From positions 40,303,676 to 40,367,675 of the forward strand of contig CM049311.1 of assembly GCA_026874595.1 (NCBI GenBank): 64,000 bases of DNA. The letters run 5' to 3'. The DNA comes from Sipunculus nudus. Taxonomy: Eukaryota > Annelida > Sipuncula > Golfingiida > Sipunculidae. The notes beneath the pieces were generated by a model. That model made no database searches and was not told where the DNA came from. It saw only the letters and a program-made list of their open reading frames with translations. Shown here one piece after another: positions 23,201 through 33,528 of the stretch; the first letter of the stretch is position 1; each line of letters starts with the position of its first letter. A program made the translations under genes and the position numbers.

Positions 23201-24665
23201 GTCAACTGAGGTATAGGAATGGCGCTTTGTCCGTCGTCCGTCTGGATGTTCGTCCCTCCGTTAGCAGGGCACAAATCGTTACAGCTGGTCCTAGAAACTT
23301 CTAAGTGAACATCCAGGGAGGTCAATTAAAAATTTCCTTGGAAACATGAAATTAGGTCACTGCAACCTTTTTCCTTCGAGCTATAGGGCTTGAAAGTACC
23401 CCCCAGAATAGTAAAAAATTTGATACAAAACCTCCAATATCTTGATAATTAATGCATGGTTTGTCATGAATCTTACCTTGAATTTTGACCTTGACTAGTT
23501 TTGTCAGTTCCTGAAACGTGGTGGCACCACCTATATTTTTTTCCTATTTTAACAAATATTTTTCTATTTATTTACTATAAAATGACAACAATCATGTCAG
23601 TTTCTCAACTGTCATTACATCTGGTGTCCTAAACCAGGTGTGTTTATTGATCACAAGTTGATGCCCTATACTAATCACCTGTCTGTCAGTCTGTCTGTTT
23701 GTATGTCTGTCTGTCTGTCTGTCTGTCAATCCGTCCATCCACACAAATTAGTTTCCAGATGATAACTCCAGTTAAGTTTGATATATTGGTTTTAAACTTA
23801 ACTAATAAATGGCTCACCACTAAAGTAAGAACCATGTTGATTTTGGGGTTCAACAGTCAAAGGTCAAGGTCACAGGACCCATTTCTTTAAAAGGAATGTG
23901 TATGCATTTGAAGCCAAACTTTTCATCGCAAACCTTCCATTTTCAAGATATTGCTAACCTGCCACTAGGGGAAGATTCTGTTTGATTTTTGGGTCATAGG
24001 TCAATGGTCAAGGTCACAGGGCCCATCCATTCACAAATTAGTTTATGGATGATAATTCTGCTTTGGATAGACAGACTGGCTTCAAACTTGATTTAATAAT
24101 GACCAACCACATATGTAAATTCATTTTGATTTTCAGGGTTCAGCGATCTGAGTTGAAGGTCTTAGAAGCCACATCTTTAAAAAAGATTGTGGAAGCACTG
24201 TAAATCAAACTTTTCATCCTGAACTTTCCAACGTTCACACATGGCTTACTTGCCCAAAGTGAGGAAACCTGTAGAATTTGAGGTTATCTGGTCAGAGGTC
24301 AAGGTCACTTTTTAAAAGATTGTTACAATAATCCTAATGCTGCAAGTTCAAGGATATTAAGTTCTAAGATTTTTTGGTCACAAGGTCATTGGTTAAGGTC
24401 ACAGGACTGTCGTTCTGAAAAATTTCTTTCAAAATATCCTTATAGACAAATTCAACTGAGCGTTGAGACCCATGGGTCCCTAGTTCTGTTGTGTGCACCC
24501 ATGCCAGAATTTCAGCAGTGATATTTGTGTAATTGTTTCTTATTCAAAATGTTTAGTACCTGCATTGTTCATATACATGAGAAGTCATGGTCCAGCATTG
24601 AAGCATTATACCTGGTGTATTTCCCAATGCACAGGTTCGCATTAGGCCTGTAGGCCTTGTTTTAA
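20282..24665. mobile_element. Composite host repeat block inserted in the Polinton
   Basis: It begins with CTGTGAGCTTATGC and a GTCC-rich tract, matching 62352 onward, and runs to an AGGCCTGTAGGCCT hairpin near 24645. The head sequence (TACGTTAACCCATACTAT) recurs at about 21510, showing an internal tandem duplication of about 1.18 kb. Within each, units with TCTTCTTCT..GAAAC and TTTGTTCAAATGGT recur. The region also holds a complete CvA/pearl-like element (23182-24483). No coding frames were recognised. The exact ends and any target duplication are not resolved. Confidence 0.75.
23182..24483 (+). mobile_element. CvA/pearl-like Helentron-type element nested in the block
   Basis: The 5' end is TTTAGCTCAGCTGACTGTAA, followed by GTCCGTCGTCCGTC. 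Core units carry AAGGTCAAGGTCACAGG, and a (GTCT)n tract lies near 23685-23725. The 3' end is GAGACCCATGGGTCCCTAG. The order of parts matches the inverted copy at 50224-52205. Confidence 0.6.
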
Positions 24666-24696
24666 TATACTGACCATTTTCGGTCCTTTTTTCGTT

Positions 24697-24828
24697 TCAA
24701 AGACTAAAATCTTTTTTTCCCGTTCTTTCCTTTTTGGTGATTTCGGGGGTGTTTTTTCTTTTTTTCAACGGCCGTCCCCGTGGCCGTTTCAGCTCACTAT
24801 CGTCTTTTCGTTTGCGTCCACGCGCCAT
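24697..24828 (-). CDS. Small AT-hook basic peptide
   Basis: A 43-codon frame starting MARGRKRKDDSELK with a canonical AT-hook core KRPRGRPLKKRK at about residues 14-25, expected to bind the minor groove of AT-rich DNA. A TATATAAA box lies 30 bp before the ATG. The frame stops (TGA, 24697-24699) about 30 bp before the inserted repeat block. It may therefore be a complete small gene, or the first exon-sized piece of the Pro-rich gene now on the other side of the insertion (18836-20281). Confidence 0.5.
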   Translation of the reverse strand: MARGRKRKDDSELKRPRGRPLKKRKNTPEITKKERTGKKDFSL

Positions 24829-24857
24829 AATTGTTTGGTTCCCATAAAAGTTTTTGC

Positions 24858-24865
24858 TTTATATA
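24858..24865 (-). promoter_or_regulatory. TATA box (TATATAAA)
   Basis: It lies 30 bp upstream of the AT-hook peptide ATG. Confidence 0.55.
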
Positions 24866-24936
24866 GGTTGAATGTTATAGTACCCGTCTTCACCCACTTC
24901 CCGAGTGATCACTGGTGAGGGACGGGGTCTCGGGGG

Positions 24937-25131
24937 TTATAATTCACGTTCTTCTGTAGCAGTGGGGACATAACTGTCATAAACCGTACCCGCAGTATAA
25001 GGTTCATGTCGAGTCTCGCCAGGTTGAGTAAACCGTCCAGGGATTCTACGTAACCATTTTTCTTGCACACCACTTCTTACCGGACGGTACTCGCCTTTTT
25101 GCCCAGGAGTTCCGCCAACTAAAGGGTTCAT
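24937..25131 (-). CDS. Short unknown frame, possible tail of the neighbouring gene
   Basis: A 64-codon Gly/Arg/Glu-rich frame (MNPLVGGTPGQKGEY and on) with no recognised domain. It lies downstream of the 253-aa frame at 25267-26028, separated by a Lys-rich stretch interrupted by stops in every frame. It may be the displaced C-terminus of that gene or a separate small gene. Confidence 0.35.
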   Translation of the reverse strand: MNPLVGGTPGQKGEYRPVRSGVQEKWLRRIPGRFTQPGETRHEPYTAGTVYDSYVPTATEEREL

Positions 25132-25266
25132 TAATTTTTGATACCACTGAGGACGAGGTTAATTCTTGTCAAAACATTCTTTAGCATCTTTACGAATTTG
25201 TTTTTGGCCTTTTCATAGTTTTTTTTTTTCGTTTTTTTTCACTTTGTTTTAATTTGCGTTTACATT

Positions 25267-26028
25267 TTAATTTTGAGTGTACCATGTTCGTCCTCCGTAC
25301 CACTTAGGATAATTACGTCCTGCTAAATATATATACCCTTTGTCCTTGAGGGTATTGATGCTCGTCAAATTTCGTTTTACGGCTTTGCCTGACAAAAGCT
25401 TCTGTTTCATTGCACGTTTCATGATGGAACGATTGCTTAACCGCTTCTGTGCTGCCCTTTTATACTTTTTGCTCAATAATACAATTTGACCCGTTTTTTT
25501 TCTGACTTCTCGCCGTTCCCGTTTTAATGGGGGTTCTTCCTCATAATCTTCCTGGAACACTAACGGTTCTTCTTCCACAGCACCAAACATCTCGGCCGGG
25601 TAAGCTAAAGTCCCGTAAGGCGATTGGTCTTGTTCTTGCATCTGACGGAACGGTAACTGGAAGCGTTCTTCATATGGCAAATAAGTCGCATGCGGAGCTA
25701 AATAATTTTTCTTAAACTGGTTGTACATGGCGGCATCCCGTTGCTGGGCATCAGTCGGAGGACCTACACCCATTCGTACAAAATCGATCCTGGGTTTTTC
25801 GACATGGTAGCCCTGAGAAAATAACATGTCTTCCGGAACTAAAGGCACACTACCTTTTTTCCCTTGCATCGGTAGAGGTTCCGGTCGAATGAACGCTGTA
25901 TTGGGTTTAATATTTACAGCTTGCATCAAATTGGTATTCAATTTATATTGCCCCCCGCCCAATAAACCGGCCCGTGTTCGTACTCCATGGGTCCCAAACC
26001 CTGTCGCTGTGGTTAATCTGGCCCGCAT
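25267..26028 (-). CDS. Polinton protein of unknown function, basic C-terminus
   Basis: An intact 253-aa frame starting MRARLTTATGFGTHG. The N-terminus is Gly/Arg-rich. The middle is acidic (EEEPLVFQEDYEEEPP). The C-terminal 80 residues are strongly basic (KKYKRAAQKRLSNRSIMKRA, KQKLLSGKAVKRN). No membrane segment or catalytic motif was seen. The position among structural genes and the basic tail suggest a virion or core protein, but this is a guess. A TATAAAAA box lies 38 bp upstream of the ATG. Confidence 0.6.
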   Translation of the reverse strand: MRARLTTATGFGTHGVRTRAGLLGGGQYKLNTNLMQAVNIKPNTAFIRPEPLPMQGKKGSVPLVPEDMLFSQGYHVEKPRIDFVRMGVGPPTDAQQRDAAMYNQFKKNYLAPHATYLPYEERFQLPFRQMQEQDQSPYGTLAYPAEMFGAVEEEPLVFQEDYEEEPPLKRERREVRKKTGQIVLLSKKYKRAAQKRLSNRSIMKRAMKQKLLSGKAVKRNLTSINTLKDKGYIYLAGRNYPKWYGGRTWYTQN

Positions 26029-26228
26029 TATTCAAACGAAATACCCGATTCATTTTCCATTCCTCTTTTTATACGTTTCAGTTTCGGGGTCGGCATAATA
26101 TACCCCGCCGAAGCTGATAACACTCCTGCCCAGCATGTCCGGTCTTCCGGATTGCAATAATTCCCCGCTAAAATAGTTAATGCCGTAATGATTAAAATAA
26201 ATATGATCGATAATTGGGTAATAAACAA
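26028..26228 (-). CDS. Possible small single-pass membrane protein
   Basis: A 66-codon frame with a long hydrophobic segment (LSIIFILIITALTILAG) then a C(x)nC loop and a basic tail. It lacks an ATG: the frame opens after a stop and the first codon is TTG. It overlaps the 3' part of the integrase frame in another phase. It is either a real gene that lost its start or a shadow. Confidence 0.3.
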   Translation of the reverse strand: MFITQLSIIFILIITALTILAGNYCNPEDRTCWAGVLSASAGYIMPTPKLKRIKRGMENESGISFE

Positions 26229-27294
26229 CGCTAAATTTTTCGAGCACCACGCCGTTTTTTATTTCTACCCACGTGCTGTAATTTTCCGGATACCCTCTCC
26301 ATTTCACCAATTTCCATCCTTTTTTGCGTTCTAATACTTTTTCTTCTACTTTAGCCGGACGGGGTGTACTTACTTTTTGTAATTCTTTCCGGTAAAATCG
26401 ACCTTTTATAGGTTCTCCTTCTTCGTCTTCAATTTCGTACACGTCCACACCCCCGACTTCTGGATACACCCGTTTTACCGTAAACGTTTCTTCCGTCCGA
26501 CGGGGAATGTACCCCCGTTCAGCAAATGTATTTTTCTTCACACTGCTAAATACCACTTTGGTCCCCGGTTTAAATATATTCTTATTGGATGTTTCCCGGT
26601 GTAAATCTTTTGGATGCCCGTATAAAATCCGCCATACTTTGCTTTGATTTTTCGATGTCACGTCTTTCGGGGCCATGCCATGGGATGTGTGCGGGCGGGA
26701 ATGGTATTCGTCAATAGCTTGAGGTAAATCGTTCAACCATTGCCGGGTATTATGATGGGTCATGGCTGCAAACAAACGTCGTTTTAACGTACAGTTAAAC
26801 CGTTCCAATAAACTTGCTTTCACGTCCCGGTTTCTTGTTGCAAACCATTTGATATCATGATCGTGCATTAATTCTTGAACTTGTTTATTCCAAAATTCTA
26901 ACCCTTCATCCGTTTGTAATTTTTGAGGGATCCTTTTACTGGATTTGAAAATAGATTCCAACCCATTTTTCACATGAGTTCCCGATTTATCTTTTAATGG
27001 CACCGCCCAAGCATACCTCGATAAAATATCCACGACCGTTAAAATGTACCGGTAATTTTTATTGTAATGCGCTAATTTTTACATATCAGCTAAATCCCCC
27101 TGCCACTGGGCGTCGAGACCTCCTAACAAAGTTTTACTTCGCCTTTATTTTCGACGGACGGGTTTAAACAACGTGTACGCATTTTGCCGTCCTAAAAATT
27201 CTACTCCTTTTTCCCGAGAAACGCCAACACTTTGAGCTAGTTTTTTAGCATCGCCCGTAAAAGCGTACGGACCTTTTTCAAAAGCCTTCTCCAT
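26050..27294 (-). pseudogene. INT: Polinton integrase (DDE, chromodomain) with nonsense mutations
   Basis: Retroviral-type integrase that would insert the element DNA into chromosomes. The frame begins at MEKAFEKGPYAF (27292-27294). A zinc-independent N-terminal part is followed by the catalytic core: the first Asp in VVDILSRYAW, the second in LQTDEGLEFWN, and the Glu in SLLERFN about 34 residues later. A C-terminal chromodomain-like segment reads WKLVKWRGYPENYSTWV. Two in-frame TAA codons lie between the N-terminus and the core (about 27147 and about 27082), in otherwise unbroken family sequence, so they are substitutions and not indels. The true C-terminus is probably shortly after the chromodomain, near 26230. 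Confidence 0.88.
26066..26073 (-). promoter_or_regulatory. TATA box (TATAAAAA)
   Basis: It lies 38 bp upstream of the ATG at 26028. Confidence 0.45.
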
Positions 27295-27344
27295 TGTCTA
27301 AAAAGGAAAATAAAAATCCAGTTCACGTTTGACGTTACGGGTTT

Positions 27345-28019
27345 TTATGTCTTTCTTCTCCTTTGTCTTGGGGGTTCGTCCATTTCTTCCCAAATCTCTT
27401 CCACGGGAACTTCTTCCTCCTCCTCCTCCTCCTCCTCTTGTGGTTCGGACGTTTCTGAATATTCCTCGTCCTCTTCGTAATTAACGGGGCGGCGTGGGAT
27501 GGTATACGGGGCGTACCTCCTCCTCCTCCGTACCCCTTGGGGACGGCGGGGACGGATCACGGTAGGAATAGGTTCGGGGTACGGGTACTCGCCGTTCTCT
27601 TCGTGATATTGTTCTTCGGCGGGGAGGGGATCGTACCGGTCTTCGGGCAGTGTCTCGTAAAACTCGTCTTCCGGATGATTGTTTTTCTGTGAGCGGGGTT
27701 TCGAATTTGGTGGGGGGTCCTTCTCCGGTTTGTTTGTACACCAATTTTTGCATAATTCTTTTGAAAAAAATTCCCGGATTTTACGTCCTTGTTCTGTTTT
27801 AGTTAAAAACTTTTTACGTTCCTGGTAAGAAGATTCAGGAGTGACTAATGTATCGATATCGTACTTATATAGTAAATCCACTTGCGATTTCGGTAAAGTG
27901 ACGTTTCCTTTTACCCAATTGTACAATAAATTACAAGCAAAATTCACAGCAGGTTTGTTTAAACCGGAATTCGATGCGTACGAAGGCGCATATTTGTCGG
28001 CTTGTGATGTGAAATCCAT
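27345..28019 (-). CDS. Unknown Polinton protein with Arg-rich and poly-Glu tail
   Basis: An intact 224-aa frame. Residues 1-95 look folded (MDFTSQADKYAPSY; NFACNLLYNWVKG; REFFSKELCKNWC). The remainder is low-complexity: Pro/Glu/Tyr-rich, then RPRRPQGVRRRRRYAPY, then a run of about ten Glu and a basic end (RQRRRKT). No family recognised. A TATATAAA box is 35 bp upstream. It sits between the integrase and a penton-like gene; a structural or DNA-associated role is possible. Confidence 0.62.
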   Translation of the reverse strand: MDFTSQADKYAPSYASNSGLNKPAVNFACNLLYNWVKGNVTLPKSQVDLLYKYDIDTLVTPESSYQERKKFLTKTEQGRKIREFFSKELCKNWCTNKPEKDPPPNSKPRSQKNNHPEDEFYETLPEDRYDPLPAEEQYHEENGEYPYPEPIPTVIRPRRPQGVRRRRRYAPYTIPRRPVNYEEDEEYSETSEPQEEEEEEEEEVPVEEIWEEMDEPPRQRRRKT

Positions 28020-28053
28020 CTTTTCACCATGCCTTTATAAAATTCGGACCAGG

Positions 28054-28061
28054 TTTATATA
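28054..28061 (-). promoter_or_regulatory. TATA box (TATATAAA)
   Basis: It lies 35 bp upstream of the ATG at 28019. Confidence 0.6.
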
Positions 28062-28070
28062 GACTCCTGG

Positions 28071-29376
28071 TCAATAGAAAAACGGGTAGCTCATGTCATA
28101 CGACTGGATCATATCGGACCAATCAGAAGACTCGTCCCAACGACGGGGATACGTGATTGGTTGATAAAATATAATGTGCATGGGTGTTAAGTTATACCAG
28201 AAAAGTAATCCGACTACCACGTTCCCTTTTTCTAACATAAACGTGTGATGGGAATCCATATCTTGCAATTTAAAAATAACGACATTGGTTTCTTGAGTCG
28301 GTTGCACCGGGAAAAATTTTAAACTTTTCGGTTCGTAATGTCCACGTGCCCCAGACGGCCAGACTAACAACGGGTACATATCCGCACGGCTTTCTTGATC
28401 TTCGCGTCCCCAAATATAGCTCGGTGTAATTAAATTGCACGATAGCATAAACGTACGGGATTCTGACATATAATTTACTTTTTCAAATTCGTAACTCATC
28501 GTTAAACGTTCCCAGTTTGGCCATGTACTTTTTGATGTTCCGTTATCTGCCCACGATTTATTTCGATTTAAAATGACCTTTCCTAATAATGTTTTAGGCA
28601 CCGTTGTAAATTCCAATACTTTTTCCGGTTCAATAAAATTGCATATGACCCTTTCCGTATTGTATTTAAATAAAACATGATTTTTTTCTAAAATGATTTA
28701 ATGGAAAAAATAATGTCACGTCTTGCGTGACACCAAAATAACTTAAAATACCTGATGAACAAATCCCATAAATATAATCTGTAAAAATATCTGTTTTATT
28801 CACTTCCCCTTTATTTTTAATAAATTCCATCGTTAAAGTTAATTTTTCAGTTTTCTTATCATATTTAAATTAAAACAAAATCACGGGCGTATTTCGGGGA
28901 ATTATCATTATTTACATCAATTTGGTCGCCACGCATGGACTTTTTTCCGTTGCAAGGTGTATTTTCAAATAATACTTTTAAAGCCCGTTAAAATTAATTG
29001 TATATTCTTCCGGTGTAAAATTGACATCACAACCTAAATCAAATGTTACTGTTGGTTCGTATTCCACATCTTCATTGCACGTTATAAATGTAACTAAATC
29101 CATTGAAGGGTTTTCAAAATTTAAATTTCGTTTTAAATTTGGAAACAGTTTCATGTTATCAATATCATGTGAACTTTCCGCATCGGTTTTGTATAATGCT
29201 AGTTTCATTGTAGCTTGTTTGCGAAAACATACACCTTTCTGTCGGGGGTAGGTGATCATATCGCAAGCGACTTCCCATGACTGTGTCGGATTGTACAAAG
29301 AACGGGTTAAATGGGCTACAAAAACTTGCTCGTCTGGATTGAATTGAGAATACGCGTAAACGTGGTCCTGATTCAT
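28071..29376 (-). pseudogene. Third penton-like (WEVA-signature) protein, broken
   Basis: The N-terminal block (28978-29376, 132 codons) starts MNQDHVYAYSQFNP and contains SWEVACDMITYPRQKGV, resembling the WEVAL segment of the two penton-like genes at 9.9-12.4 kb. The C-terminal block (28071-28616, 181 codons) is beta-rich and ends IQSYDMSYPFFY. The 28617-28977 interval is coding-like but interrupted in all frames. Total about 430 codons, the same size as the other two. Relationship is by one signature plus size and context, so moderate confidence. Confidence 0.5.
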
Positions 29377-30726
29377 TTCGCTTTTGAAATACGGCTTAAA
29401 GTCGATTGCCCTTCATTATATATCTTTAACATGTCGGATGTCGTTCCTGTTCCTATAGGACGTTTTCGAGCCGCTTTTGAACCAATCCGTTTAGCGACTT
29501 TTCCTAATGTATAAGTGGTTTTAGGAGCCATAGCTATCGCTTGCTCTAGTCCTTGCCCGTACGCTATAGCTATAGATCGTGTGGTGTTTTCATTCATCCC
29601 TAAACCACTCGCCACATCTTTTACCCGTGGTTGCTGTTTTTTTTTTTTTAAATTTCGTTTGCCTTTGCATTTGTTGAGAAATAATATTATTTAACATATT
29701 TCCTGCCATTTGCTCAACTTCTTTATCCACACCGAAAAATATCCGGTGCTATTTGTTCAATTCCTTCAATTCCCATACTTTTTAAAGCTTCTTTTTGGAC
29801 CCCCTTTAATATGGCTAGTGCTTTTTTACTTTGTACCACTTTTTTCAAAGTCTTTTTCGCTGCTGCTTTATATCCTAATTTCTTAACTTTTTTTATTCCG
29901 CTTTGAACTTTTTAGCTTTAATGTCAATACTGTCTTGCACTTTATCCAAAGCATTTTTTAATGTTTGTAATTCTACTTTTCCTTCTTTTATATTTTTATT
30001 TTCTAAATAATCATTTACTTTTTCTTGTAATTTTTCAATCTTTTTTTCCTGCGCTGGAAATTTACCTGCGGCATCTGATTTTTCTAATGTTACTGCCATT
30101 TGTGAAAAATTTTCACGGGATTCTGCAGGGACAGTGTATTGGTTTCCACCAATAGGAACCACTACTTGGGATAACATAGCACCAGTTCCATTTGCTGCAG
30201 AATTCATTTGCTCATTAGCACCTTGTTTATTTTGATGATCATTCAAATTCATTTTTCCTTGTGTCTTCAAATATGTTGATCCGGCAAATACAGCAGCTCC
30301 TGCTAATCTTTGTACCCAATTTTTATATTTTTTCTTCTTTTTTTTCTTTTCTTCTTCTTTTTTCATTTTCTCATCGTCTTCTTTTTTCTTTTTTTCTTCT
30401 TTTTTCTTTTTTTCTTCTTCGTCTTTTTTCTTTTTTTCTTCTTCATCTTTTTTCTTTTTTTTTGTCATTTTTCTTGTTTTCTTCATCGTCTTTTCTCTTT
30501 TTTTTCGTCTGTCTTCTCTTTATTTTTGTTTTGTTCGTCTTTTTTTTTTTGCTTCTTTTTTCTTCTTTTCTTCTCTTTTTTGTTGTTTTTTCTTTTTTTC
30601 TTCTCTTTTTTGTTGTTTTTTAGTCATTTTAGGTTGTTTTTGTTGTGTTCTCGGCCGTTTTCCTTTAGGAGGTTGAGGACGGGCGCGGGTCGATCTGACT
30701 CCTCTTTTACTTTTAACAGAAGCCAT
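29373..30726 (-). pseudogene. Lys/Glu-rich protein, possible DNA-condensing core protein
   Basis: It starts MASVKSKRGVRSTRARPQPP (30726). The first roughly 150 codons are repeated KKEEKKKK/KKKDEEEK runs, predicted charged helix or coiled coil. The centre has NWVQRLAGAAVFAGSTYL and a helical segment. The C-terminal block (29373-29615) is Ala/Lys-rich (GKVAKRIGSKAARKRPIG), similar in character to viral core proteins. At least three frame switches occur, near 30490-30520, near 29893 and between 29620 and 29740. The last codons overlap the start of the third penton-like gene. Function inferred from composition only. Confidence 0.55.
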
Positions 30727-30746
30727 AGTTTTTGGATGTTGTGGTA

Positions 30747-31288
30747 TTATTGGGCTTTTCTTTTTAATGGAGGACGTCTCATTTGGGAAAATGGAGGACC
30801 CCGTTGTATCGGAGGTTTTCTAGGAACAATCCTACTGGGCGCCGGCCGTGCGTGAGGACGAACTAGAAGTCTTCTCCTCGGGGGACCGCTACCAGGCGGA
30901 CGATGGGGCGGCGGTGGTCCCCGGACAGGCAGCGGTCTGCCCCGGACAGGCGGCGCCCGGGATGGCGGACCCGCTCGGGGCGGAACACCTGGCGGGCGCG
31001 GCTGGGCTGGTGGACGTACAGGTCCCGGCGGACGGGCGGGCGTTGGTCCACCGCCCCGGGCGGGTGGTTGTCCACCGGTGGCACGGGGTTGCGGGCGGGG
31101 GGGATGAATACGATTCGGTTTAAAATTAGGTCTTCTTATTTTGGCGGCTTGCGTTAAACCGCTGCTCGGACCCGCTCTTTGAAATACACGTTTCCCTACT
31201 GCTCCACTTATTCCAACTTTTGAAAATCCTGAAGCAGATCTTTCTACCGATGAAATACCTCGTGGTTTAACACGCTAAAACGTGCCAT
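30747..31288 (-). pseudogene. Pro/Arg-rich basic protein in a GC island (one frameshift)
   Basis: Translating the frame that ends at TAA 30747-30749 gives about 175 codons dominated by Pro, Arg and Gly (RPPGSGPPRRRLLVRP; PPPPHRPPG), flanked by more ordinary basic sequence at both ends (RSASGFSKVGISGAVGKRVF; RRPPLKRKAQ). An ATG at 31286-31288 (MARF) is one base out of phase with the rest, so one indel near 31275 is needed. The longest open frame over this region is in a different phase and is rejected. The extreme GC content at 30836-31105 is unlike the neighbours. Likely a nucleic-acid-binding virion protein. Confidence 0.45.
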
Positions 31289-31376
31289 TTTTCTGTATGA
31301 TCCCGATTAAATAACTTTCTTTTGTACTCCTACCTCGAGATCTTCCTTTCCCCGTGTCAAACGGTTTATTTGGTTC

Positions 31377-33528
31377 TTATTTTCCTACCGAATACCAAGC
31401 TCTCATTTTTTCACGGTATTCTATTCGAGCCCGTCTTTTCAGGACTGTCTTCCTCTTTACTGTTAACTTGTTGTTTTTTTTCTTATTAAATCTAACGCGC
31501 GCACACGTTCTTTATTCTCGTGATACGCCGAAAATTTTTTCTTTAATGTCGTCCAATCCCAAGTGGACGGGATTCTCTTTTTCTGTTCGTGTGTTATTAG
31601 AATCTCTTTTTTCTTAATTTCTTCTTTATTTTTTCTTGTTCTTTTTTTCCAATATCCTACATCTTGCCCTTTCCCGTAATCTTTTTCGGGAGCTGGATGA
31701 CGCCAAAACCCTGGTTGTGGAATCCCATGCACGAAATACTCCGATTTTATCCCGTTCATAAAATAATTTTAAAACTAAATCATATTTTCTTACTTTTAAA
31801 TATTTACTGCGATATTTTCGGACTTGGTCTTCGTTAAATAATTTGTACCACGGGGAATACGACGTATCTAAATCCACGGTTTCGTCCGTTAAAATGTATT
31901 CTAAAAGCCAATGAATCTTCATAGGTATTTTTCCCGGCATATCCGGTAAATTTTCTACTTCCTGCCCGCGTTCTCTTAAAATGTTATAATACATTTTTAA
32001 CCCGTGATAATCTAATTGTGTGTTTCGTTTAATTTGTTGAGAAATACCATACTCCGCATGTAATAAATACCAAGTCCAATTTTGATACGGTTGTAGTTGT
32101 TTATACGCTTTATACGTCCGCGACTCTGGGCGGGTTTAATGAAAAGCTGGCATGGATAACAGTTTTGCGTCCATATGAAAACTTTCACGGATTTCTAATA
32201 ATTCTTGACGTAAATGAGGAGGATGGTAAAAATGGGGTATGGGTAATTCAAAAAAGGTCCCGTACTGATCAAACGATACACCCCAAAACGGGTCTCCTTC
32301 CATTTAGTTTTCAAACCCAGAGGCGTCAGGACCGTTGATTTTCCACCATACCGGACGCCACAATTTAAACATTTCATTTTTTATGGCTAATCGCACTTTA
32401 TTAATCACTTTCATCATCACCGGTTTTTCCTTATAATATCTGGTGTGAATATTATAATATTGAGGTAAATATATATTGATAAACGGTTCTTCTATCCAAA
32501 TCCCATCGTCTATATGAGCCAAACCATATTTTGTTATTTTAGTACGGTTAGTCGGTGAACTCAAGCCCGGCACAGGCCGGATTCCGAAATCTTCTAAATT
32601 TTTATTTCCACTGAACGGAGATTTTCCTAACATTTCTTTTTCTGTTAGTTCATTCATAAATTCTTCCCGATATTTTTTTACCTTTTTCCATGTCAATAAA
32701 AAATTGATGGTACCATTCCGATTTCCCTATATCTAGATATTTTCTAGAGGTCGGGTCTCTTGTTAAACACGGGACACGTTTGCCTTCGGTGATCTACCCT
32801 TTAACAATTAATTCTTCAATGGGTAACGGGATATCCACGCGCATATAAGTTTTCCCGTTGATACGTTTATGGTAGGCCCAGTAATGTTTCCCGTTTGAAT
32901 TGTAACGGTCATAATATGTTTGGTACCTTGGATCTTTATTCCCCCATTTTTCGGTTAATGATGGGACGTACCTAGCTTCTAAAGGTTGATTGATTAATGC
33001 TGAATACCATAAATGCCAAGGAAAATGAAGGTAGACCAACATTAAAGTATTGACGACAATCCATCGGTCAACAATTTTAGACTCATTAAACCAATCAATC
33101 ACTTTCTGAGATGTATCCGCATCTACAATAATCGGTCTCCCCGCATCATTACTGGTCTGCATACGGCCTCCCAATTGTGATTTTCGCACTTTCACTAAAC
33201 GGATTTTAAATGTTTTATCTTTTTGTTTGACAAAAGCTTACCTCGTTTTTAAATATCCTGTTTTATTTGTTTTCTGTTTCACATAAATGTCGTGTAAACT
33301 GAAAACGTAAGAATCCGGAGGGGGCCAAAACACACGGTAGTTGCCTTCGATTTGTAACCATCCTTTTTTCTGACTGGCATCTGATGATGGCATACCAGCC
33401 CTTTTCCATTGGATGTATCTAAATAATTCTTCCACACCCCATTCGATGGCTTGCACGGCCAACTCAATTAAAAGTTCTATCACCGCTACCACCGTCACCC
33501 CGGCAATATATACCGCAAACGGAATCAT
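31377..33528 (-). pseudogene. Large Polinton membrane-anchored protein, multiply broken
   Basis: It starts MIPFAVYIAGVTVVAVIELL (33526-33528) with a hydrophobic helix over about residues 1-28, followed by WGVEELFRYIQWKRAGMP. Colinear blocks continue at 32794-33195 (WYSALINQPLEARYVPSLTE), 32304-32696, about 31970-32300, 31626-31994 and 31377-31759 in switching frames. Total about 710 codons. Not recognised. A hydrophobic N-terminus next to the packaging ATPase could mean a portal-like or membrane role, but nothing in the sequence proves it. At least five lesions. Confidence 0.5.

Noticed and set aside
30261-30855. Long Phe/Leu-rich plus-strand frames that look like a multi-pass membrane protein
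   Set aside because: They are the antisense of the Lys/Glu-rich gene: AAG/GAA runs read on the other strand give Phe/Leu/Ser. No start context.
30848-31157. Two plus-strand Gly/Arg/Ala-rich frames and a minus-strand 73-codon frame in the GC island
   Set aside because: The Pro/Arg-rich minus-strand frame is longer, extends into ordinary sequence on both sides and ends near the next gene's start; the others are shadows in GC-rich DNA.
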